Shown: positions 18,946 to 28,437, numbered from the stretch's first letter. The stretch: 55,801 nt of DNA from Leptolyngbyaceae cyanobacterium MO_188.B28 (GCA_030065175.1 JASJDH010000007.1:1-55801), one strand, 5' to 3'. Notes: generated by a model from the sequence alone, not told the origin. Translations and numbers: made by a program.

Positions 18946-19311
18946 ATGGTTGCTCAAATCTTACTCATTGAAGATGAAATAAAAATCGCCCAATTTCTTG
19001 AACTAGACCTGAGTGATGAGGGCTATCAAGTGGGTATCGCCTACGATGGCGTCACAGGTTTAGAGGCAGCTCAGACAACCCAGCCTGATCTAGTGATTCT
19101 AGATTGGAACTTACCTGACCTGAATGGACTAGAAGTCTGCCGTCATCTGCGTTCTGTCGGCAACAACGCGCCAATCATCTTCATTTCCGCCATCAGTAGT
19201 CGTGAGAACCATATTGCCGGACTCAAGGCAGGGGCCAATGATTTTATGGTTAAACCTTTTAACACAGAGGAGTTATTGGCCAAAATTACAACCCATCTTC
19301 AACCAGCCTAA
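18946..19311 (+). CDS. Single-domain response regulator (receiver only)
   Basis: 121 residues from ATG 18946 (MVAQILLIEDE); the in-frame TTG at 18910 would add 12 residues and has only a distant purine tract. It is a complete receiver: the acidic cluster in LIEDE, the phosphoacceptor Asp in LVILDWNLPDLNG, a Ser switch residue in FISAIS, and the conserved Lys in MVKPF. It stops right after the last helix, with no DNA-binding or enzymatic output domain, so it works like CheY or Spo0F by contact or phosphotransfer. It is convergent with the PAS histidine kinase at 19424, a possible but unproven partner. Confidence 0.9.
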   Translation: MVAQILLIEDEIKIAQFLELDLSDEGYQVGIAYDGVTGLEAAQTTQPDLVILDWNLPDLNGLEVCRHLRSVGNNAPIIFISAISSRENHIAGLKAGANDFMVKPFNTEELLAKITTHLQPA

Positions 19312-19360
19312 AAGTCAGTGCTACAGGATTTGCTTCAAAATGAAGTCTCAGGAAAAGGCA

Positions 19361-19400
19361 GTGGATGGGTAGATGGGTAGATGGGTAGATAGGTGGATGG
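19361..19400. repeat. Octamer tandem repeat, GTGGATGG/GTAGATGG units
   Basis: Five consecutive 8-bp units (GTGGATGG, GTAGATGG twice, GTAGATAG, GTGGATGG) between the convergent receiver and kinase genes. The upstream flank AAAAGGCA is shared with the copy near 2846. Confidence 0.85.
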
Positions 19401-19423
19401 AAGCGTTATTGATCTGAAGTTGT

Positions 19424-21607
19424 CTAACAGTCAGCTGTCCAGGGTAGCGATACGGTGACTGTGGTGCCCATCGCAGCAGCAGACTCGATCGTCAATTCTC
19501 CTCCATGGGACTCTACGATGCGTTTGGTGATTGCTAAGCCCAATCCATTTCCTGTTGATTTGGTGGTAAAGAAAGGGGTGGTTAACTTAGGCAGGACCTC
19601 TGGGGGAATCGGCTCTCCACCATTATGAACCTGGACCCAAACCTGTTTCTCGTCAGCCCTTTGATCAATTCGCCAAAGAATTTCCTCGCCTGGACCGACG
19701 GCTTCACAGGCATTGCTGACTAAATTAATAAAGACTTGCTTTAACTTATCTCGGTCACCCTGAACTCGGGTTGGACTTGGCGAGGGAACAAATTTGATTT
19801 GACGATCGCGAGTAGTCGGCGTCTCCTGCACCGCATCAAGTAGGTCAGTAATAAACTCGTTTAGATCCAGGTCCGTCAATTCTAGGGCTTGATTTTTGGC
19901 GTAAAGCAGAATTTCGTTGAGCAGCCGCTGCAGCCGCTCTGATTCTTCCAAGGCTAGACCAAGGCGAATTTTTGCCCGTTCAGGCAGATCCATCCGCTTG
20001 AAAGAATTGAGTCCCATCACAACCGTTGTCAGCGGACTCCTCACCTCATGGACAATCATGGCCGCCAGTTCGCCAATTTCCGCTAACCGAGCCAGCGCCT
20101 TCTCCGCTTGTTTGCGTTCACTAATATCCCGGGCGAGGGCCAGCACCAGTTGACGCTCTGCAAATTTCAATAGCCCAATTCGCACTTCAACCGGAAATTT
20201 AGACCCGTCTTTCCGGCGGTGGACGCCCTCTGAAGTGATGGGGGCGTCCGGCGCCAGCCGCCGCCACAGATTGAAAAATCCATCCATGGTCAGTTCTTGT
20301 TGAATATCGGGCACCGTCAGGCTGACCAGTTCTTCTCGGGTATAGCCCAAGCTGGCGCAGGCTTGTTGGTTGACGTCAATAAGTTTGCCTTCCGCATTAA
20401 TGACGAAGAAGGCGTCTACGGCTTGCTCCACCAGCGTACGAAAGCGTTTTTCACTGTCCTTCAAAGCTTCCTCAGCTTGCTTTCGCTCTGTGATGTCATT
20501 GATCACTGACAGAATACAATCCTGACCGCCAATTTTAATCCGCTCAGCTGAGTACAAAACGGTTTTAATCGCTCCAGTTCGGGTGCTTAAGCGATATTCT
20601 TGGTTGCGAATAAACCCGGTTTGTTGCAGAGTTTGGATTAAATCGGCGCGGTCAGTTGGTTCAGTCCACAGGTCAAGCTCCAGCGTAGAATTGCCAATGA
20701 CGTCCTCCAGCTGCCCCCCTAGGAGTTTCAGAAAACTGTCATTGACCTCTACCAAATGTCCGTCTTGAAGGGTGCTGAGGGTGATGGCGTTGGGACTACA
20801 GCGGAAAGCTTTGGAGAATTTTTCCTCAGATAACCTGAGCTCTGCCTCTACTCGTTTGCGCTCTGCGATCGCCGCCGTAATCTGGCGAAACATTTGATCA
20901 AATGCGATCGCAACATCGCCGAGTTCATCCTGTCGATGCCCCCTAACGGATGCGAATTCCAGTAAATCTCCTTGTATATCCTGACTTACTGCTTCCCCAG
21001 CGCGGAGTAGATCTCGACGCAAGGTGAGAATTGAAGCAATCAAAATGCGCTCCAACACAATCATCGTCGCCAGGGTGACAAAAATAGAGATAATCAAAAC
21101 CAAACCGGCGATGCGGCCAATAAACAAAAAGACTTCCCGCTTTACAGTGGATGCATCATGGCGAATGATCAGAACATACCGCCCATCCAGAGGAGACATT
21201 GCCCATACCGCGTCGTATCGGTGATTCGAGCGATTGAGAAAATCTACCTTCGGATTATGAATGACCCGGTCAAAAGTCAACTCCGGCGATTCGCCCAAAG
21301 AGCCTACCAGACTACCGTCGACTCGATACAGAACTCCTCCTGTCACCACCGGATTTTTCAGAATGAGCTCCAGTTTATTCAGCAGTTCCTGTTCAGGAAT
21401 CGGTAAATCCTGATCTCCCAAAATTCCACTGGCCTTAGCGCTTGAAATTAATTTGAGATAGGCTAACAACTCTCGCTCCCGTCGATAGACCGAAGGGATG
21501 AGAATAATGCCTTCAATCGCCAAAATACTAGCGAATACCCACAGCACAATCTGTCGGGATAGACGAGACTTGAGTAAACCTGCTAGAAATCCAACTCTAA
21601 ACGCCAA
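19424..21607 (-). CDS. Membrane sensor histidine kinase with HAMP and two PAS domains
   Basis: 727 residues from a TTG start with a strong AGGAGGG site 7 bases upstream. Layout: membrane segment about 20-41, an extracytoplasmic region of about 115 residues, second membrane segment about 160-185, HAMP about 188-245, PAS 258-375, PAS 385-500. HisKA follows with the H-box IVHEVRSPLTTVV (His520), then HATPase_c about 610-722 with GNGLGLAITKRIVESHGG. The HEVRSPLT form of the H-box is typical of the NtrB/AtoS-like HisKA group. It has no receiver; the stand-alone receiver encoded convergently 112 bp away is a candidate recipient. Confidence 0.93.
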   Translation of the reverse strand: MAFRVGFLAGLLKSRLSRQIVLWVFASILAIEGIILIPSVYRRERELLAYLKLISSAKASGILGDQDLPIPEQELLNKLELILKNPVVTGGVLYRVDGSLVGSLGESPELTFDRVIHNPKVDFLNRSNHRYDAVWAMSPLDGRYVLIIRHDASTVKREVFLFIGRIAGLVLIISIFVTLATMIVLERILIASILTLRRDLLRAGEAVSQDIQGDLLEFASVRGHRQDELGDVAIAFDQMFRQITAAIAERKRVEAELRLSEEKFSKAFRCSPNAITLSTLQDGHLVEVNDSFLKLLGGQLEDVIGNSTLELDLWTEPTDRADLIQTLQQTGFIRNQEYRLSTRTGAIKTVLYSAERIKIGGQDCILSVINDITERKQAEEALKDSEKRFRTLVEQAVDAFFVINAEGKLIDVNQQACASLGYTREELVSLTVPDIQQELTMDGFFNLWRRLAPDAPITSEGVHRRKDGSKFPVEVRIGLLKFAERQLVLALARDISERKQAEKALARLAEIGELAAMIVHEVRSPLTTVVMGLNSFKRMDLPERAKIRLGLALEESERLQRLLNEILLYAKNQALELTDLDLNEFITDLLDAVQETPTTRDRQIKFVPSPSPTRVQGDRDKLKQVFINLVSNACEAVGPGEEILWRIDQRADEKQVWVQVHNGGEPIPPEVLPKLTTPFFTTKSTGNGLGLAITKRIVESHGGELTIESAAAMGTTVTVSLPWTADC

Positions 21608-21951
21608 AACGCCGCCCTCCTAAAAATGATGGGAAGAGGTTGAGGAACTTGAGCTTCAAAGCGTCATTCGCAGGAATCGCTATTTTCATTCGAGCAACGT
21701 CCATCCAATGCCTGGCGAGAAATGAATAGGATACGATCCGTGTTTCTAACCATAACTGCAAACCAGGCGAATGCCTATTCAACCCCCTAGAAGCAGGGTT
21801 GAAGCTCTAAATATGAAGCCTAAATATATAGGGATACGCCGCCCCTCTAGATGATTGGACCTAATTAGACTTTGGTTTCCGACCATTCGCCTAGTCAGTT
21901 TAGGATAGGGAATGGACAAAATGAGTAAGCAATAGGCCAGTAAGTCAATAT
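21608..21951. other. Divergent intergenic region, kinase and cysteine synthase
   Basis: 344 bp holding the upstream regions of two divergent genes. AT-rich patches occur at 21815-21870, but no promoter, operator or hairpin stood out well enough to annotate. An antisense-like frame here lacks family features. Confidence 0.5.
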
Positions 21952-22938
21952 ATGGATATCAAAGACGGTTTCGTAGGGACAGTCGGCAATACCCCCCTGA
22001 TTCGGATCAACAGCTTCAGTGAAGAAACAGGCTGTGAAATTCTAGGCAAGGCGGAATTCCTGAACCCAGGCGGCTCAGTTAAAGATCGAGCAGCCCTCTA
22101 CATTATTCAAGATGCGGAAGAGAAAGGACTCCTAAAACCTGGGGGAACTGTCGTTGAAGGCACTGCAGGAAATACCGGCATCGGTCTCGTTCATATCTGC
22201 AACGCCAAGGGCTATAAATGCTTAATTGTCATCCCAGAAACCCAATCTCAGGAAAAGATGGACTTACTGCGCACTTTAGGCGCCGAAGTTCGCACTGTGC
22301 CCGCTGTTCCCTATCGTGACCCCAATAATTACGTAAAGGTCTCAGGTCGACTGGCGGGTGAGATGGACAATGCGATTTGGGCGAATCAGTTCGATAACTT
22401 GGCTAACCGCCAGGCCCACTACGAAACCACCGGGCCAGAAATTTGGGCCCAGACAGAGGGTAAGGTTGACGCTTGGGTCGCCTCAACTGGAACGGGCGGC
22501 ACCTATGCTGGAACCGCCCTATTCCTTAAAGAGAAAAATCCCAATATCCAATGTGTCGTAGCCGACCCAATGGGCAGCGGCCTTTATAGTTATGTCAAGA
22601 CCGGAGAAATTAAAACCGAAGGCAATTCCATCACTGAAGGCATTGGCAATAGCCGCATTACCGCCAACATGGAAGCCGCTCCCGCTGATAACGCTATTCA
22701 GATCAATGACCATGAGGCCTTACGGGTCGTTTATCAACTCCTCCACAAAGATGGACTCTTTATGGGAGGGTCCGTTGGCATTAATGTGGGAGCGGCTGTG
22801 GCCCTGGCCAAGGAAATGGGGCCTGGGCGCACCATCGTTACTGTCCTTTGTGATGGCGGCGCCCGTTATCAATCTCGCCTATTTAATAAAGTATGGTTGG
22901 AGTCTAAGGGGCTATGGTCAGATAGTTTAATTCGGTAA
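21952..22938 (+). CDS. cysK: Cysteine synthase / O-acetylserine sulfhydrylase family, PLP enzyme
   Basis: 328 residues from ATG 21952. Family landmarks: VGNTPLIRI near the N-terminus, the PLP-binding lysine in NPGGSVKDRA (Lys44), the substrate loop GTAGNTGIGL, a phosphate-binding glycine loop STGTGGTYAGT, and a GGSVGIN segment near the C-terminus. It makes cysteine from O-acetylserine and sulfide. Cyanobacteria carry several paralogues and this one has a C-terminal block (DGGARYQSRLFNKVWL) typical of the CysK-like group. Cystathionine beta-synthase-type activity is less likely because there are no CBS domains. It stands alone, divergent from the kinase and convergent (5-bp gap) with the glycosyltransferase. 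Confidence 0.9.
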   Translation: MDIKDGFVGTVGNTPLIRINSFSEETGCEILGKAEFLNPGGSVKDRAALYIIQDAEEKGLLKPGGTVVEGTAGNTGIGLVHICNAKGYKCLIVIPETQSQEKMDLLRTLGAEVRTVPAVPYRDPNNYVKVSGRLAGEMDNAIWANQFDNLANRQAHYETTGPEIWAQTEGKVDAWVASTGTGGTYAGTALFLKEKNPNIQCVVADPMGSGLYSYVKTGEIKTEGNSITEGIGNSRITANMEAAPADNAIQINDHEALRVVYQLLHKDGLFMGGSVGINVGAAVALAKEMGPGRTIVTVLCDGGARYQSRLFNKVWLESKGLWSDSLIR

Positions 22939-22943
22939 TGTAG

Positions 22944-23762
22944 CTAGCTCTTAACTTTCAGGTTTGAAAAATGGCCAAACAGATGAATGGACTCAGAAAA
23001 AGTCTGGGTTGTTTTCTCATCCACTAACAGTTGCTTCAGGGCAAGCCAAAGAAAGGGAGGAATTGTGTCATAGTAACGACTCCAGAGCCGCTTAGGTTCT
23101 TGCATCAATCGATACAACCACTCCAACCCCAGGTTGCGCACTATTCGAGGGGCGCGCTTGTGGAGTCCGGCGTATACAGGAAAAGCTCCGCCCAAGCCAA
23201 CCATAACAGCTTGAAGTTTATCTTTATGCTGCGTCATCCAGCGTTCCTGCTTAGGGCAACCCAGGGAAACCATCACTAAACCAGCTCCGCTGTTATGCAC
23301 CTTCTCAATCAACGCTTGGTCTTCTTCAGGAGTTAATGGGCGAAACGGCAAAGGCTCCATGCCTGCAATCGGAAGATTGGGAAACTCCTTATTGAGTCTC
23401 GCCCGCATCCGATTGAGAATTTCGGGGGTGGATCCGACGAAGAAAACACCGACGCCTTGTTCTGAAGCCGCTTTACACACGCCGGCCAAAATATCCAATC
23501 CGGCAACGCGATCTTGGGTTGGAGCCCCCAAATTCCTCAACATCCAGACCAACGGCATGCCATCTGGGGTGACCATATCGGCGGACTTGAGCACAGACTT
23601 CATTTCTGGCTGTCTATAAGCCTCCACCAGCATGTGGACGTTGGCGACACAAACAACTTTACTAACTCGACACTTAGCCCAGCTCAACATCAGTTTGATC
23701 TGCTGCTCAAAGGGTAACGCAGTCACTGGGGAGTCAATCACATTAATGCGGGGTAGACTCAT
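22944..23762 (-). CDS. WecB/TagA/CpsF family glycosyltransferase
   Basis: 272 residues. Matches the WecG/TagA/CpsF (GT26) family: VVCVANVHMLVEAY early on, the DMVTPDGMPLVW motif with a conserved Asp-Gly, DRVAGLDIL, a Rossmann-like VFFVGSTPE segment, VSLGCPKQERW, and a basic C-terminal helix RAPRIVRNLGLEWLYRLMQEPKRL expected at the membrane surface. Family members transfer ManNAc-type or glucose residues to lipid-linked carriers during exopolysaccharide or wall-polymer synthesis. No other polysaccharide genes are adjacent, so the polymer is unknown. Confidence 0.92.
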   Translation of the reverse strand: MSLPRINVIDSPVTALPFEQQIKLMLSWAKCRVSKVVCVANVHMLVEAYRQPEMKSVLKSADMVTPDGMPLVWMLRNLGAPTQDRVAGLDILAGVCKAASEQGVGVFFVGSTPEILNRMRARLNKEFPNLPIAGMEPLPFRPLTPEEDQALIEKVHNSGAGLVMVSLGCPKQERWMTQHKDKLQAVMVGLGGAFPVYAGLHKRAPRIVRNLGLEWLYRLMQEPKRLWSRYYDTIPPFLWLALKQLLVDEKTTQTFSESIHLFGHFSNLKVKS

Positions 23763-24819
23763 TCTCGAAACTCCAACCTTGATAAAAGTATGAACTGTGT
23801 GAAAGGTAATTCGGATATAAAGGCTTTGATTTTGGCAGAATACTAGCCCCGGACCCTAGGTGAACTCCCACCGACTAAGATACTTGAAGTTCTCTATAGC
23901 CAATTATTTGTCACATCGTGAAACAGAGTGGGAGGAAGAAGCTTGAAGGAATGTACGCTGGTGAGTTTAACTAAGGCGCTGACCAGATAAATTGCGGAAA
24001 ACCCCAATTTGTTTTACAGGAAATTTACTCACTGCAGCGACTCGCCTACTTAATCTCTGAGTTTCTTCATCCCGTCTTCATCGAAAGGATTTGGCGAATA
24101 GAGTAGATGCAATTTCATAATTGTTCTTCGGTTTAGGTGGTAGTGACCAGGTCTCTAATGTGGAGACATATTAAGTGTATGGGATGCTCGTATAATTCGA
24201 GACCCTAAAATCAGTATCTTTACTCAAAAAATAGACATCTTTAAGTCAGCTTCAGAGAAGTCTTAATGGTGGATCTGCCTGCACCGGAAGGGATACGGAG
24301 TTTACGTTTACATCTGTAAAAGGACGCGAACCAGTCGGCAACTTCTCCGTATGATTAGCTCAGCACCCAAATGATCAGCTCAGCACCCAAATTACCTAAG
24401 AAAGCTTTTTCAATCACTCTAATTTTTTCTGTAAGAGTAATCATTCAACAATCGGCCGCAGAAACCCTTGATAGATGCAAAACCGATTTGCACAATTACT
24501 AGGATGGTTGATCCTACCGACCTGTGAAAGTATCCCGTTGGGTAATTTCTGGGTATTACACAGCGCAACCGCTGACAAGATAGCGTTTCTTTAGTTAGCT
24601 CAATCGATGCACCCTGTCATCACAAGTAATACGATTCTAAAAGTTCCCGCTGTAAAACCCTTCCGCCAAAGTGCGTAATCCGCATTTCTACTGACCCGCC
24701 CAAGGCCTTGAATTTGGAATTCAGAATTCGACGTGCAATTTAATCCGCTCTGATCTCCCCCTGCCCCCTCATCTCCTCCTGCCCCCCCATCTCCCCTATC
24801 CCCCCCATCCCCTGGGACG
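23763..24819. other. 1.06-kb gap without a recognisable gene
   Basis: No coding frame with family features on either strand. The stretch contains a hairpin with a tandem duplication (24293-24390) and a pyrimidine-rich tract at 24760-24830 of the CCCCCTG/CCCCCAT kind seen elsewhere in the window. The remaining sequence is AT-rich and could include a decayed insertion, but nothing diagnostic remains. Confidence 0.5.
24293..24390. repeat. Hairpin plus 20-bp tandem duplication
   Basis: ATACGGAG (24293-24300) pairs perfectly with CTCCGTAT (24345-24352) around 44 bases, which themselves contain a smaller TTTAC/GTAAA hairpin. Overlapping its right arm, a 20-bp unit beginning ATGATTAGCTCAGC occurs twice in tandem (24351-24370 and 24371-24390) with one mismatch. 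It may be the edge of a mobile-element remnant or a structured RNA; neither is established. Confidence 0.6.
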
Positions 24820-25908
24820 TTATTTCTCAGGACTCCCCGCCCCCTCCTTACCCAGTTCCAAATACCCCCGCGCTGCAAAGGGGATGTCAATGATGTCTCC
24901 AGTAACATCGCCGATGTGGACTCTAAGGCCATGACCGCCTGCTTTAGTCCGTATGTAGGCTAAGCCAACGAAGCCTTGGGCCGTTTCAGCTACGCTGGTG
25001 AGTTTACCGACTTTGTTCTCTCCGATTGTGATAGTCGCGCCCGGCGGAGCGATCGCGCTCAGCTTAACCCCCCATAGTTGTTGTTTCACCCCCTGGTAAG
25101 TATTCAGGCGAGCGATGGTTTCTTGACCGATATAGCAACCTTTGCTGAAGCTGAGGCTGTTCCATAATCCTGCTTCTAGGGGGTTATGGTCTTCAGTCAA
25201 TTCCTGGCCAGGCATGGGGCGGCCTTGCTCGATTCGCAGCTGGCGCCAAGCCCGTTCCCCTAGCGGAACGGCGCCGGCGTCTGTGAGGGTCCGCCATAGG
25301 GGGGCGGCCTTTTCCGCAGGGGCGATCAGCGTGTACCCGGGGAGGCTGAGGCCGCTGCCGACGACCGCTCTGATCGTCTCATCCGCAAACGTCAAAGTCT
25401 GGTGCTGGGCGTTTGAGCCTCCGATTAATGCAGATGCGCCCAATGTCTCCAGGAGGGCGTCGCTCTTGGGGCCTAACACAGTAAAAGCAGCCGTTTCTTG
25501 GGTGACATCGGCCAACTTGACCTTGTCGGCAAAGAAAATGTACCGATCCATCCAGTCAATTAAGGTCCGTTGTAGATTAGGGGACGTTAGCAACAGAACC
25601 GTATCTTCACAAACATAGGCAGTCACCAAATCAATGGTTCGTCCCGTTGAAGTGACGAAGACGGTGTCGCACCCTTGGCCAGGCTTAAGGGTCTGAATGT
25701 CGTTCGTGGTTTGATTGTGGAGAAATCTAAGCCGATCGGCGTCGGAAACCTGAACCCGTCCCCAATGGGACCGATCCACCACAGCCATCCCGGTTTGGGC
25801 GGCGTTTAGGGCGGCGGCGTCATTCGAAAAGGTAAGGGGAGCAGCCGTTTCAGCGGCGTCAAAGACTGCGCCTGCGGTTGTTTGTAGGGTTTGCAACGCC
25901 TGGTTCAT
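24820..25908 (-). CDS. YgfZ/GcvT-like folate-binding protein
   Basis: 362 residues. Diagnostic for the YgfZ branch of the GcvT fold is the KGCYIGQE motif with its invariant Cys. Other features are VDRSHWGRVQVSDADR, FLHNQTTNDI near the N-terminus, and LRIEQGRPMPGQELTEDHNPLEAGL before the motif. YgfZ proteins bind tetrahydrofolate and take part in Fe-S cluster enzyme maturation (MiaB and others in E. coli); in cyanobacteria the gene is often labelled glycine cleavage T-like, but a true GcvT lacks KGCYIGQE. The last few residues (GKEGAGSPEK) are encoded by the adjoining repeat tract, which may have altered the original C-terminus. Confidence 0.9.
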   Translation of the reverse strand: MNQALQTLQTTAGAVFDAAETAAPLTFSNDAAALNAAQTGMAVVDRSHWGRVQVSDADRLRFLHNQTTNDIQTLKPGQGCDTVFVTSTGRTIDLVTAYVCEDTVLLLTSPNLQRTLIDWMDRYIFFADKVKLADVTQETAAFTVLGPKSDALLETLGASALIGGSNAQHQTLTFADETIRAVVGSGLSLPGYTLIAPAEKAAPLWRTLTDAGAVPLGERAWRQLRIEQGRPMPGQELTEDHNPLEAGLWNSLSFSKGCYIGQETIARLNTYQGVKQQLWGVKLSAIAPPGATITIGENKVGKLTSVAETAQGFVGLAYIRTKAGGHGLRVHIGDVTGDIIDIPFAARGYLELGKEGAGSPEK

Positions 25909-26034
25909 GGCTTCTGGCTAACGGATGAGCGACATTGAGGATCTTAACGATTTGTGGTCCCCTTCTGGAAAAAAATAAGTCTTCTGCATGTAGCGATAAG
26001 GTAGAAAAAGGAAGACAAATGGGGAATAGGGGCG

Positions 26035-26952
26035 ATGAATTGGGGGATGAACAGGTTCGGTTGGCCGATGTCTGCGGGGTTGATTTGCTTGGCGATGCTA
26101 GGAAATTTGAAGGCGATCGCGCTTCCCCTAACCGAAACCCCATCCATCCCATCCATCCCTAAAGGAGCGCGCACAATCACCCAGCCCCCCTCCCCATATG
26201 AGAAACCTCCGTCGATCAATTCAGCCCCCCTCATTTCCCAACCCAGCCGACAGCTCAGCCGCACTGAACCGCCTCACCGTCCGATTGAACTGATTGATCG
26301 AGTTGTGGCGGGGAGTGATTTCGCCCAATTCCGCGATCGCTTACAGCGGGCCATTCGGAATCGAGACGCCAACTTTGTTCAATCCGTCCTGCCGCCTGAA
26401 GGCATCCAACTAGGCATCGCCTCCCCCGGCATCGTCTCCCCCTTGCCGCTGGCTGAATTGCACCTGGAACAGACAGATAGCTGGTTTTGGAAGCTGCTGG
26501 AAAAAATGATGCGTCTTGACAGTTGCGAGTTAGAAGACCACCCCGGCAGCATTCCCGACGCCGCTATCTGGGCCTGCCCCAATATCGCCAATACCTTCTA
26601 TCGCCAGAATCCGCCCCCCCTACCCATGATGGAAGTTGACGAGGGGGCCAATCCGGTCGTGGTCATCGGGCAAGGCGTCAATGTCCGAATCCAACCCAGA
26701 ATCGGCGCCTCCATTGTCGGAGTCCTATACAACGAGGTGGTCACGTTTGATCAAACCGCCTGGAACCAGCAGGGTCAGCAGAGACAGCGCACCCTGTCAG
26801 ATCCGATGACGGGCTGGACCCCGGTGATTTTACCCAATCAAGCCCATGGATACGTATATAACCGCTACGCTTACAAACTGAGGGATCCTCGCGCTCTATT
26901 TGAGCATGTGAATGGAGAGTGGAGGTTGTTTCACATTGTGATGGGAGAGTAG
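26035..26952 (+). CDS. Exported SH3-domain protein
   Basis: 305 residues from ATG 26035; an in-frame ATG at 26047 is equally possible. The N-terminus (MSAGLICLAMLGNLKAIA) reads as a signal peptide. A Pro-rich linker follows, part of it encoded by CCATCC-type repeat sequence, then a helical region of about residues 80-200. A bacterial SH3-like domain runs about 210-285 (ANPVVVIGQGVNVRIQPRIGASIVGVL and GYVYNRYAY). Similar proteins are common in cyanobacteria and are presumed periplasmic, with SH3 modules that often bind wall peptides; the precise role is unknown. It lies divergent from the YgfZ-like gene across 126 bp. Confidence 0.8.
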   Translation: MNWGMNRFGWPMSAGLICLAMLGNLKAIALPLTETPSIPSIPKGARTITQPPSPYEKPPSINSAPLISQPSRQLSRTEPPHRPIELIDRVVAGSDFAQFRDRLQRAIRNRDANFVQSVLPPEGIQLGIASPGIVSPLPLAELHLEQTDSWFWKLLEKMMRLDSCELEDHPGSIPDAAIWACPNIANTFYRQNPPPLPMMEVDEGANPVVVIGQGVNVRIQPRIGASIVGVLYNEVVTFDQTAWNQQGQQRQRTLSDPMTGWTPVILPNQAHGYVYNRYAYKLRDPRALFEHVNGEWRLFHIVMGE

Positions 26953-27142
26953 GCGGCAGGGGAGGCAGGAGGGGCAGGGGAGGATGGGGGAAGCAGGGGA
27001 GGCAGTTTATCCGCGTATCGGCCGTAAGAAGAGCAAGCTTTACACCCTAAATCTCTCTATTCCCAGAAGAGAAACTTCTAATTCCCCTGTCTCTTCATCA
27101 TCTTCCCCTGCTCCCCCTGCTCCCTCTGCTCCCCCTACTTAT
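26948..27142. repeat. Purine/pyrimidine-rich inverted repeat, possible bidirectional terminator
   Basis: A G-rich tract (GGGGAGGCAGG-type units, 26953-27004) is followed about 80 bp later by a complementary C-rich tract (CCCCTGCTCCCCCTGCTCC-type, 27105-27140). The two can pair as a long imperfect stem between convergent genes. Related tracts occur at 24760-24830, 28000-28020 and 30413-30600. Confidence 0.65.
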
Positions 27143-27144
27143 CC

Positions 27145-27888
27145 CTATTTCCTCACACTCTCTAACTGTCTAACCTTCTCCCCCATGAATTGATAGCGAT
27201 TCCATTCAAAAGGGCTGTCGGGCAGGGTGGCGAATACGGTGGATTCCAGTAATTCGGGGTTTTTCCGTAGAGCAATTCTAGCGATGTGGATGAAATCGCT
27301 GAGCCAAGCGCGGAGGGTGTTGATCGCTGCGTTTCTGGCTTTAGCAGCGGCTTGGGCGGTGAGTTTTTCTTTGGCGTTCACCAGGTGGGCGGTTTGGACA
27401 ATTTCAATTTCAGCTTGGGCGATTTTCAGTTTGGCGGGGGTAATGCCAGAGGGCTGTAGCGCATCCATTAATTCGGGGGAATTCAGCAAGTTGGTGTAGA
27501 GTTGCTGAGCATGGAGCAACTGGCTGGATAGGCTGCGTTTGCCTCTGCTGTTGAGGTTGAGGCGAGTGGTGACGCCCAGATCGGATTTGAACCTTAGTCG
27601 AGCGGCCTTGACCAGTTGTCGATGGCTTTTTTGGGAAATTTTCCAGGCTTGGTTGAGGGCGGCGGCGGTCCTCATTTGATCGTTATGGACTGCTTTTCGC
27701 CAACGGTGGGCGGTGAGGGCGTTTTCGTAAAGGGTTTTGCCGGATCGGATGCGATCGCGAGTATAGCCCTGGCGCTCTAGGGCGGCCAGGACGCGAGGAT
27801 TGTTTAGGGCGTCGTCAATCGCGATCTGAGCAATGGTCAAGAAATTATCGATCGTTTGATGCACCGTTCCCGAGTAGGTTTGACACAT
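27145..27888 (-). CDS. Uncharacterised all-helical protein
   Basis: 247 residues that I do not recognise. The sequence is almost entirely amphipathic helix, rich in Ala, Leu, Arg and Lys, with no signal peptide, membrane segment or cysteine pattern; its single Cys is residue 2. The N-terminal half has TIDNFLTIAQIAIDDALNN, ERQGYTRDRI and ENALTAHRWRKAV. The C-terminal half is a long A/K/R-rich helix (KEKLTAQAAAKARNAAINTL). Codon use looks like that of its neighbours. The start at 27888 has no visible ribosome site. No operon partners. Confidence 0.65.
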   Translation of the reverse strand: MCQTYSGTVHQTIDNFLTIAQIAIDDALNNPRVLAALERQGYTRDRIRSGKTLYENALTAHRWRKAVHNDQMRTAAALNQAWKISQKSHRQLVKAARLRFKSDLGVTTRLNLNSRGKRSLSSQLLHAQQLYTNLLNSPELMDALQPSGITPAKLKIAQAEIEIVQTAHLVNAKEKLTAQAAAKARNAAINTLRAWLSDFIHIARIALRKNPELLESTVFATLPDSPFEWNRYQFMGEKVRQLESVRK

Positions 27889-28125
27889 GATTGTGGATCA
27901 TTCTGACTTGGATGCCGATAGTATTCCCAATTAAGTCGATGATCTCACTTAAGAAATTTCCTCGGGGGTAAGTGTTTCTGCGTAAGGGCAATTACGGGGA
28001 GGATGGGGAGAGGGGGGATGGGTGTTTTGGTCAATACCCCTGTGGGGTACTACTCACTTTGAGCAGACTCTTTGTATATTCAAAGGTCTTAGCATAATCT
28101 CAATGGACTACCGGTTTGGCAGCAT

Positions 28126-28437
28126 ATGGGATATCCAGCCGATTTAACATCCGGCCAACGGCCAGCTTTTCAGAATAATTGCGTTATTTCATCTGTTCAA
28201 GACCAGGACTTGCTGGGGCAAAAGGGGTTAGTTCTCGGACATTTCAATGACATTGCCCCTGGCCATTCTGGGGGGGCAGTTTGGGGGTGGTGGCGGGGAG
28301 AGGACTGGCCGCGAGTGGTGGGGGTGCAAAGTGCGGCTGCGTTTACACCAGCGATGAACACGTTGGGGGACAACGAGTTTGGCGGTGGTCCCGCCCTCAG
28401 TTCGCTGATTTCTTGGTCTCGGAATAAATATCCTTAA
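28126..28437 (+). pseudogene. C-terminal fragment of a trypsin/V8-like serine protease
   Basis: 103 codons covering only the C-terminal third of a chymotrypsin-fold protease. The Ser-containing motif HSGGAVWGWW (usual GxSGGP) is present, followed by RVVGVQSA and GGPALSSLISW. The catalytic His and Asp regions would lie upstream, but a stop codon occurs about 36 bases before the ATG and no homologous sequence precedes it. The protein therefore cannot be an active protease. It is probably a truncation remnant next to another broken gene. Confidence 0.75.

Noticed and set aside
24120-24230. tRNA-like segment containing ATTCGAGACC
   Set aside because: No D-arm, anticodon arm or acceptor stem could be folded around it.
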